DNA from: Pigoraptor vietnamica
Lineage: Eukaryota > Opisthokonta > Filasterea
Reading direction: 5' to 3'
Assembly: GCA_943704525.1 (NCBI GenBank)
Contig: CALSCQ010002632.1
Location: 1 to 27,500 of the forward strand
Length of the DNA: 27,500 nucleotides
Both the position numbers and the translations under genes were made by a program. The notes beneath the pieces were generated by a model. The model was not told the origin of the DNA, searched no databases, and saw nothing but the letters and a program-made list of their open reading frames with translations. Shown here one piece after another: positions 19,714 through 27,500 of the stretch. How positions within the stretch are numbered: the stretch's first letter is position 1; each line of letters begins with the position of its first letter.

Positions 19714-21047
19714 TCACACGCGCTGCATGGGCGGCCGCTGGCCCCCGCGCATGGCGGCGATGGCGGCGTGGATGCGCTCCTTGTCCTTTTCGTAAATGTT
19801 GAGGCCGATGCCCGCAAACACAATCATGCCCGACCACACGTACTGCATCGTGAAGGGCTTGGCGAACACGAGGAACGACAGCGCCATGGTCACGGCCTTG
19901 CGGAACGTCGTGACTGGGCGGGCATGCGTCAGCCTATTGCGGATGAACGGGCCAAGGGAGTCAAAAGACGACGGAATGTGCGCGACTTACCGGTCACCGC
20001 GAAGAGGGCGCCAAAGCGGCGCACAAGGTGCAGCACGAAAATGATGCCGAGGTAGCCGGTGAGCGAGAACAGGAACGCCAGGCCGTACGTGTGCCACGGG
20101 TGCGCCAGCGAGAAGCGCGTAGCCGGCACCAGCTCCCCGGAGACAACTTCGCCCACAAGAATGTACAGAAAGCCAATTCCGTACGAATAGAGCACCTGCG
20201 GACGGATGGAGAGGGAAGCGAGGGTCAGGGGGGCGGACGACAGGGGCTCCCTCACGGGCCTCCCTCACGCACCACTTCGGCGTTGCTGGCACCGCTCGCC
20301 CGCATGGCCTGCTCTTGCACGTTGCCAATCACGGCATCCGCACAGAGCGCGAGCGAAATGAGCGTCACACCCGTCGAGTTGAACGAGGGCGACGTGTCTG
20401 CCTCGGCGAGCGTGAACAGGATGAGGCCGACGCTCATGAGGAGCGAGGCCACAAAGTCGAGCGCCGAATAGCGCTTGCGCTGAATGACAATGCCCCCAAT
20501 CATGACGGGGATGAGCTTGCACGACTTGAAAATGACCTGCGTCGGATAGTTCAGGTACCCCAGGGACGTGTTCGAGAGGCCCATTGTGGCCACGGTGAGA
20601 AACGCCAGCAGCGCGTACGTCTTGAGCGGCAGTCTGCGTCGGCATGTGCGTAAGTACTGAGCAACATCGAGGTGTTTTGTGTCAGACGGAGACAGAATGA
20701 CGGGGCCCCACCTGCGCTCCTCGCGTGTGCCTGAAGCCCATCGCTCGATGCAGCCAAACACAATGTAGAAGAGGAACTGGACGAGGGTGAGGTACCACCC
20801 GAACGGCCGAAAGCCCTCGAGCCTGAAAATCCACTCCTGCAATCCACGACGTCAGGGAAGCGCGGCGCACGCAGCGGCACCACACACAGCGCACCTGGAA
20901 GAGGGCGTAGAGAAGATAGAAGACGAAGACACCGCCGGCGCACACGAGTAGCTGGGCGGTGCGCGGGAGGGCGTCCATGCGCAGGCACAGCACCATTGAC
21001 TCGTCCGCAACGGCCCCGGCCGCGCCCGCGCCCCCTTTTCCCGCCAT
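19714..21047 (-). CDS. SLC35B3: SLC35B3-type PAPS/nucleotide-sugar transporter (Golgi)
   Basis: Five exons (21047-20895, 20836-20712, 20633-20273, 20195-19991, 19913-19714) give 347 residues; introns are 58, 78, 77 and 77 nt. The family imports the sulfate donor PAPS into the Golgi lumen for sulfation. The protein is polytopic, with about ten hydrophobic segments expected. It carries blocks close to SLC35B3/PAPST2: GLSNTSLGYLNYPTQVIFKS, CKLIPVMIGG, LISLALCADAVIGNVQE, LYSYGIGFLYIL, YGLAFLFSLTGYLGI and FAKPFTMQYVWSGM. The VTVTTFRKAVTM motif is rebuilt exactly across the last intron. SLC35B2 and UDP-galactose transporters of SLC35B are the nearest alternatives, but the block wording favours B3. 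Tandem with the transaldolase gene, 167 bp downstream of its stop, with a perfect CRE in the gap; convergent with XDH. Confidence 0.92.
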
Positions 21048-21176
21048 GGCGTCGCCGTTTCGCGCCCGCCAGAGCACGCCGAGGCGACCGCGCATGGGGT
21101 GCGTTGTTTGGGTCGTGTCGCTTTCTGTTGGTGTGTGATCGGCAGTCCACAGTTCTACACACTGCGGCACGACTGA

Positions 21177-21184
21177 TGACGTCA
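21177..21184. promoter_or_regulatory. Palindromic CRE/ATF-type site TGACGTCA
   Basis: Perfect TGACGTCA within TGATGACGTCACGGG, about 130 bp upstream of the SLC35B3 ATG and 31 bp beyond the transaldolase stop. It is a typical bZIP site; by position it would serve the transporter gene. Function is inferred. Confidence 0.45.
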
Positions 21185-21214
21185 CGGGACAGTGGACGTG
21201 TATTGCGAGCATTC

Positions 21215-23025
21215 TCAGTTGGCGGCCTTGAGCTTGTCGCGAATGGTGTTCTCGAGAATGACCGTGTCGGCACCGAACTTGCGGATGCCCTCGGCGAGCT
21301 TCTCCGTGGCCATGGCGTCCTCGTTGAGCATGAAGCGGAAGACCTTCTCGTCCATGTGCACGCGCTCAAGGTCCATGTCGGCCGCTGGGCAGCGACAGAG
21401 TCAGTGATGCGCCCCTGGGCCATTGATCCTCGCACTCGTCACATGGAACAATGAGCGGATGATGAATGAAGCGAAAGAAACGACAAGACGCCGGAGAGAG
21501 CAATTGCGGCACCACACCCTTCTCCGGGCTGAGCTTGCGCTCGACGGGACGCGTGGCCTTCTGCAGCTCCTCAAGCAGCTGGGGGCTGTCGACACCGCAC
21601 TGCGTGAGCAACAAGCGAACTCTTCAAATGGGCGCACTGAGGGTAGTCCCACCTGATCGTAAGATAGTCGCAGCCCGCGAGTTCCTCAATCTCGCCCGTG
21701 TTGCGGAAGGAGGCGCCCATGACAATCGTCGCGTAGCCAAACTTCTTGTAGTAGTTGTAAATCTTGCCCACGGAGAGCACGCCTGTGGCGGCCCACAACA
21801 ACGGTCACAAACGGCACTGCCCCAAACACGCACACGACACTGCCGCACACCCACCGGGATCCTCCGACGGCGCAAACACCTTGTTGTTCTCCTTGGCCCT
21901 GTACCAATCGAGAATGCGCCCGACGAACGGCGAGATCAGGGTGACGCCGGCCTCGGCGCACGCAACGGCCTACAGCAAAGGGCATAGGGGGTCAACAGGG
22001 CGCGAAGCAGATGGGAAAGTGGGTGGGGCGCACCTGGGCAAAGCCAAAGAGGAGGGTGAGGTTGCAGTGGATGCCGTGCTCCTTTTCAAGAATGCGGGCG
22101 GCCTCAATGCCCTCCCACGTCGACGCAATCTTGATGAGCACGCGCTTGCGGTCGATGCCCGCATTCTCGTACAGCGCAATCAGTTCCTTCGCCTTGGCAA
22201 TCGTCGCGTTGGTGTCAAACGACAGGCTGCAAAAAGGCCACGCGTGAGGGGGAGCGAAAGAAGTGCGGTCGCCCAATGCCACGCACCGTGCATCAACCTC
22301 TGTCGAGACGCGGCCGGGAATGATCTTGAGGATTTCCTGGCCAAAATTGACGTACTGCGCACCATTCATTAGTCCTCGGCTGTGGTACTGTTGGTCCCTC
22401 TGCTCCACAAAGTGTGATACGACGGCCCCATCATGCACACACGCGCACATACACACACGTACATACACAAGCACACAGACACACACACAAACCACACGCA
22501 CCGTCGACACACAGACACACACACACGTCGATACACACACGCGCGCTCTCTCGCTCACGAGTCCATGGGAATTCAACCCTATGAGTGAGGTCATACACAC
22601 ACACACAAACACAGACACACACACACACACGGATACCAAAATATCCATGTAACCTGCAAGAAAACCAACCAGCTTGTCGATGGCGAGCTTGATCTGTGCC
22701 TTGGAGTCCCTGCAAAACGGGTGTGAGAAGTCGAGCGGACAACGGACGAGCGCATCCTGTCGCACACCCACGTGGAGTGCGCCTTCGCATAGCTGACAGC
22801 GTCGCTCACGAGGTGCGAGTACTGCGGCATGTTGGCCGCCGCGAGGAGCAGCGATGGATTGGTGGTCGCATCGGTCGGCTTGTACTTGGCAATGCCTGCG
22901 CACGCGTCGGATAAGAACCCGCGCACGAAGCACACGAACTGAAGTCAGTGAAACCCACTCGCAATGTCGCCGGTGTCCGCCACAATGGTGGTGAACGCCT
23001 TGAGCTGGTCCAGTGTCGACGCCAT
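21215..23025 (-). CDS. TALDO1: Transaldolase (pentose phosphate pathway)
   Basis: Nine exons (23025-22959, 22895-22772, 22709-22670, 22354-22287, 22226-22034, 21969-21855, 21782-21653, 21585-21518, 21384-21215) give 324 residues. The enzyme moves a dihydroxyacetone unit between sedoheptulose 7-phosphate and glyceraldehyde 3-phosphate through a lysine Schiff base. Asp17 (VADTGD), Asn35 (TTNPS), Glu96 (STEVDAR) and Lys132 ([11 protein letters not shown]) fall at the same numbers as in E. coli Tal[13 protein letters not shown] and [10 protein letters not shown] complete the cytosolic type. It is the most intron-rich gene here: 63, 62, 315, 60, 64, 72, 67 and 133 nt. Exon 3 is only 40 nt and its donor is the unusual GTTGGT, leading into the longest intron, which carries GT/AC repeats. 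Divergent from NUP188. Confidence 0.97.
22427..22635. repeat. Interrupted AC repeat in transaldolase intron 3
   Basis: Several (AC)n runs (GT on the gene's strand) between 22427 and 22531 and again at 22594-22630 make up much of the 315-nt intron 3, the longest intron in the window. Confidence 0.9.
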
Positions 23026-23308
23026 GGCTGCGCTGGATGTGTGCCTGTGCTTTCTCTTCGCGAGCGTGCTCGTGCGCAGATGATCCTTCAACGCACCCTT
23101 TATGGCCTGCCCACGCAACCCCACGGCTGACGTCATGTGGAGTGGTGGACAGTGACGCCATCCGACGCGCACGTGCGGCCACGTGAGGCCCATTTCCCGC
23201 TCAGCCACCCGTTCAATTCATTCGAATCCGTCAACGCCGCGACTTCAAGCCAGCGGTGGTTCTCATGCGACGTGCCGCATTGGCTGCGGCAGCGGCACAC
23301 CGCGCGCA
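23026..23308. promoter_or_regulatory. Bidirectional promoter transaldolase/NUP188
   Basis: 283 bp between divergent start codons. It holds a perfect CRE TGACGTCA (23128-23135), two CACGTG E-boxes (23170-23175 and 23180-23185) exactly 10 bp apart start to start, and an ATTGG inverted CCAAT box (23279-23283) 26 bp from the NUP188 ATG. This is the most motif-dense spacer in the window. Confidence 0.55.
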
Positions 23309-26300
23309 ATGGCGACCACAGGGGACGAGCTCGCGCCTTTCGATAGGTACCTGCTCGCCGGTTGATGTGCACTTCGCCCCACTCTCCACTCACACAGCCG
23401 TTTTCACAGGACGAGCATTGCCCTCCATGCGACGATAGAGCGCCTGTCCCCGGGCAGTGCGCTCCCCCCGGACCTCTTTGCGCAGGTGCTCAAGCGCAAC
23501 GGCACGCGGCTGGTCGATGGCCTTGCGAGGTATGGGCCACCAAGCACGGCGTCCGAGAAGCGCCTCAAGCCCGAGTCGGGGAAGGTGCGTTAGTGTGAGC
23601 ATACGCTGCATAGTCCCAGTGCCCTGAGGCTCTCTGTTCATGCAGATTACCTCGGGGGGTCGCGAGCGCGCGATCAGCGAGGCAGAACGCGCGTTTGTCG
23701 TGCGCTTTTCCGAGTGTGTGGGCCTGGACCAGTGGCAGGCGTACGAGCTGCTGCAGAACTACCTGCGCGACGAGCAGCGCGCGGGTGTCTTTGCGTTCGA
23801 TGACCGCCACATTGAGCAGCTGGCCGAGTACTACGCCGACGACCGCGTGGCGACGCTGCGGTGTGCGTCGTCTGTCTTGCGCCATGCCGAGGATGACGCC
23901 CACCCTTACGCCGCGGCGCTGCGCAAGTGCGCCGATACCCTTACGGAGGGTGATGGAATTGTGACGTCGGTCGTAAAGCAGTTGCGATCGGTGTCGGAGG
24001 CGGTGCGCAGGCTCCTTGTGCCGGAGGCGCGTCCAGACAAGGGGACGGCGAAGGACGCGGCTGGAAAGGCACCGGCGGCGGGCGCGACCGACAAACCCGG
24101 CGAGCGTGGCAAGGAGGTGCCGGCCATTCCCGCGCCGGCGCTCATCAGCCGCGACCGGCGCCTCTCCTGGCGCCTCGTGGAGCAGGCCGAGCTGCTCGAG
24201 ATTCTCTTCATGGCATTTTACGCTCGCGTGCGGTGCGATGCCGCGCGGTTTGTGGAACTAGCGGGCCTCTTTGCGTCGTCGTGCTTCGGGGACACGCCGG
24301 GTCTCCCCGCGGAGCAGTCGCCCGGCGGAGACCCTGGCCTTGCGCTTGGCCCGGCACTGACGGCGCTCGCTCGTCGTTGCGCGCACCTCTGCGTGATTGT
24401 GCTTGTCGAGTGTTTGGCGTTGGAGGACGTGGCGACGCCGTTGCACGCGAACCCGCATGCAAGCTTGAGTGGCACTGCGATGGAGATGGAGCAGGCTGGT
24501 CACCCGTTTGTTGGCAGTGAAGCCGCCGTCAAGGACGTGGACGCCGCCCTTGCGCGCTGGGGCGATCGCGCCGCCCACGGGCCCGTGCTGCTGGGGTGGG
24601 CGACGCTGCGCCTTGTTCATGCCGCAGGGTTCGAGGCTGGTGATACTGACGCTGCGCGAGCGTTTGCGGCACGCTCGGGGGCGTCTGGCGGGAATCCCCT
24701 TGACTACCTTGCGCGGGACGTGCTGGGCAGCGAGGCCTTTGGACCGGATGCGGATTCGTCCCTCGCGTACCGCAGCGTCGTGAAGGGCTTTCTGACGGCG
24801 CTGACGGTGGCCTTTCACCCCGACTCTGTCGACCTGGACGGCTGTGTCGGGCTCGCCACGGCCGTGTACTGCGGCCACCCGCAACTGTGCGCGCAGTTTT
24901 GGCAGCACGAAGCTCCCTCGCCGCAGCTGCGCGCGCTCCTGGACGCTGCCGTGGAGGCCTTCCCGGCGCGACCCCGTCCTCTCCTCGCGCTTCTAACGGC
25001 GCTTGCCTCGGACGCGGATGGCGCTATCCACTGCGCCGCGGTCACGTTCGACCTGCCAACCATTGCGGTGCCGCTGACGGACGAGGTGCGTTATCGCGTG
25101 GAGGTCATACGTGGCGAGGAGGGCGAGGAACTGCTGTGCAACAGACGCGGGCCGATCTTTGCGTGCGGTTCGGCGCGCATGGAGGTGCCCATGGAGTCTG
25201 TGGGCCAGGTGTCCCCGCGTGACCCCAACATGGCCATCTGGGCAGTTAGGTGGAGCGCCTGGAGGCTATTTATGGCGACGCTCGACGAATTTGCGTCGTC
25301 TGCCGTGGTCGACGTCGCAGGGCGCCTTGCGGTGCCGGAGAGTGGCAATCCGCTGGCGTCTCTGGACGGCGTGGCGGCAGTGCTCGAGTTGGTGGGTAAC
25401 TCTCCGCACACACCTTGGTGCCTCTTGATGGTGCCTCCCTCGGCGTTACTTCTGCAGCTCGTTGTACGCCGAATTGCCCGCGTGTAACTTTGGGGTTGGT
25501 GATGGGGTTGATTTCTCACACCGTCCCGCCCGTTCTCCCCCAGGCGGCCGCTATGCTCGAGCGCTCCGGCGAGGCTGCGAGGGAAGTCGAACACCACGTC
25601 GCCGGTTATGCCGACGACATGCGTGAAGCACGGCCCGACGGGCTCCTTCAGCGTGCGTTACGTGTCCTGCAGCGGTGTGTGCTTGCCCGCGATCTCCCCG
25701 GGCGAGTCCTCACCGCAGCCCTCCGGTGTGTCGGCGGCGTCGCGCATGCGCGGCCCTACGAGGCGTGGAGCGGGCTTGTTCGTTGCGGCTTCTTTCCCGC
25801 GCCCGGCACGGGGATGCTACCCGCTCCAGGCGCACCCGCGGCTGTGGCTCAGTGGGCGTCACCGCTGGGCGCGCTGCCGGCCGCCCTAAGCGCCGCCGGC
25901 GGAGGGCATATGCGCAACGTGCTCCACGGCATTGAGTGCGCCCGGGGGACATACGGTGCGACGCTGTCGTTTCTCGGCATTCTCTCCGTGCTCGTCGGAA
26001 GGGCGCAGACGATTGGTGCCACTGAAGGGTGGGTATTTCTCCGCGTGAGTGCCTCCGCTCGCACACTGCCCTCTCACATTCGCCCTCCGTGCAGCAATTC
26101 GGACGTTGAGATGGCGTTCATGCGCCACTTCCTCTCCGATTTGGGCTCGTCCATTTCGTTTGTTGTCGGCGACGTGTTCGTGGGGCACGACTCGTGGCGC
26201 TACCAGCGCGTCCTCGACCGCTTTGCGATCGGCCTTCGCTGCCTCTCGCTCTTTGACGCCATCCTGTCGTCCTGGCGCGACCCGAGCGCGCGGCCGGCGG

Positions 26301-27500
26301 ATGCGCCGCGCACCATTGCGCATCTCCTGGCCGCCGCGCTCGCATCGGACCCGGTGCTCATCGCCCCACTCCTCCGCGCCCTTGCCATTGGTACGGGTCG
26401 CCTCGACCGCCTGTGGCTGTCGCGGCGCGTCCGCGAGGCGCGCATGGCGGAGCGGCTGGTGCTTGCCGCGGCGCGCGTTGTCAGCCGCCTGCTGGACGGG
26501 CGCGCTATGCTGCAGGCGGGTCAGGCCGCGCCAGTGCCTACGCCGCTCGACGTGGCACTCTTTCACTGGACCGAGTCAGCCGACGGTCAGCGCCCCCTCA
26601 TTTATGTCGTCGCTGAGTACGTCCTCTACTCACGTGACCCCGGGCTCGTCGTGGCAGGCGTGGGCATTGTGCGCCGCCTTTGTGCCGCCAGCGCGTTGTG
26701 GCACCCGCGGCCGCCGTCGATGCTTGGGTACTTTGGGGAGAGCGACGACATTTTGCGGAATGCGTATGCGCGGCGCCTTCTTGGCAAGCGCGCTGACGCC
26801 GACACGAAGGTTGCGATTCTGCGCATGATGGCCGTGGCTATTGAAACGCAGCCCGGCCTCGCGGCGCGCTTTCTGGACATTGACACGAAGCCGCCGGTAG
26901 GCACAAAGGCCGCAGCGGACGCGCCTCGCCCTGCGCCGCGACTGGGCCCGCACAGCTGCTTGCGTCTTGTGGCCGACGTGTTTGCCAACCACGCGCGCGA
27001 GCTCGACTGGCGACCCCGCCTCTTTGTGGCCGTGATGGGCGTGGTCCGCGCACTGTGGGACAGGCGCGGGATGTATGCGGAGGCGCTCGCCGCGCTCTGC
27101 CGCACGCCGGACTTTTGGGAGCACATGGTGCGCCTTGCGTGCCTGCCGGTGGCCGCCGAGGGGCCGCTGGAGGGCGACCGGCCGACAGATGCCGTCGCGA
27201 AGGCGCACCGAATGGTCGTGCGTGGCTGCGCGCTGCACATTGTGGCGACCGAGCTACTCTCGAGTGGCGCGGACGCGTCGCTCTTGGCGGCCGCGCGGCG
27301 CCACCTGTCCGTACCTGGCACAGCGGCCAAGTGGCTGGCTGTGAGCCCGGTGCACAGGGAAATGCAGGGGCTCCTCGACAGCGTGCGCCGCTCGGTTGCG
27401 GCCGTAGCACCCGCCGTGTCGCTCGATGCGCTCCGCAATCCCGAGGGTCTGGGGGACGGTACACACCTGGGGCCTTTCTATTTGTACGATGCAGAGCGAC
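23309..27500 (+). CDS. NUP188: Nucleoporin NUP188, N-terminal three quarters (cut by right edge)
   Basis: Five exons (23309-23346, 23410-23584, 23646-25463, 25544-26028, 26095 to the edge) give about 1307 residues with no stop; human NUP188 has about 1750. NUP188 is a large alpha-solenoid scaffold of the nuclear pore inner ring and a NUP93 partner. Blocks matching animal NUP188 in order include NGTRLVDGLARYGPP, CVGLDQWQAYELLQNYL (near 90-110), LAEYYADDRVATLRC, QAELLEILFMAFYA (near 250), HGPVLLGWATLRLVHA, a GQVSPRD-to-WSAWRLF stretch, ARGTYGATLSFLGILSVLV, VAIETQPGLAARFLDI (near 1090) and RALWDRRGMYAEALAAL-to-PDFWEHM. The third donor is uncertain: GTACGC at 25464 and GTGTAA at 25482 both keep phase and differ by six residues; I prefer 25464 because it has G at +5. 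The fourth donor GTGGGT (26029) is required by phase. Confidence 0.93.

Noticed and set aside
16350-19823. Very long open frame (over 1,100 codons) on the minus strand opposite xanthine dehydrogenase
   Set aside because: It mirrors the GC-rich third-position bias of the XDH exon, encodes low-complexity Arg/His/Ala sequence with no family resemblance, and runs through the real 3' exons of both XDH and SLC35B3.
23026-23308. tRNA or other RNA gene in the intergenic spacers
   Set aside because: I looked for tRNA A/B boxes and cloverleaf pairing in the longer spacers and saw none convincing.

Overview
The window looks like a compact, visibly GC-rich nuclear fragment of a flagellated unicellular eukaryote. 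It holds eleven well-supported protein genes, one of them cut by the right edge, plus the tail of a twelfth at the left edge. I reconstructed 47 introns, all GT-AG and mostly 48-110 nt, with a strong G at donor position +5. A ciliary ASH/MSP-domain protein implies a flagellum. An RFX-type X-box beside that gene and an E2F-type site beside an S-phase gene point towards the opisthokont/unikont side (choanoflagellate, apusomonad or zoosporic-fungus grade). This placement is inference; no taxon marker is present.

Layout, left to right: tail of an unrecognised + gene (82-459); ABHD11-like mitochondrial hydrolase (-, 711-1741); SAR1 GTPase of COPII (+, 2059-3210); DLEC1/CFAP81-like axonemal protein (-, 3294-8227); uncharacterised 161-residue protein (+, 8428-9103); RFC2 clamp-loader subunit (-, 9351-10740); G3BP-like NTF2+RRM protein (+, 11066-12440); a microsatellite-rich spacer (12441-13268); xylulokinase XYLB (-, 13269-15166); xanthine dehydrogenase (+, 15417-19678); SLC35B3-type PAPS/nucleotide-sugar transporter (-, 19714-21047); transaldolase (-, 21215-23025); NUP188 (+, 23309 to beyond the window).

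Strands alternate almost perfectly. There are five head-to-head pairs with 200-325 bp shared promoters, and five tail-to-tail junctions of 35-828 bp. Regulatory candidates therefore sit in bidirectional promoters: an X-box between DLEC1 and the unknown gene, an E2F-like site between RFC2 and G3BP, and CRE plus paired CACGTG boxes between transaldolase and NUP188. Functionally this is ordinary housekeeping: pentose phosphate metabolism (XYLB, transaldolase), purine catabolism (XDH), secretory pathway (SAR1, SLC35B3), replication, nuclear pore, stress-granule RNA binding and flagellum. I found no mobile element, viral relic, RNA gene, CRISPR array or novel multi-gene system. The items most worth checking are the X-box pair, the E2F-like site and the uncharacterised gene.
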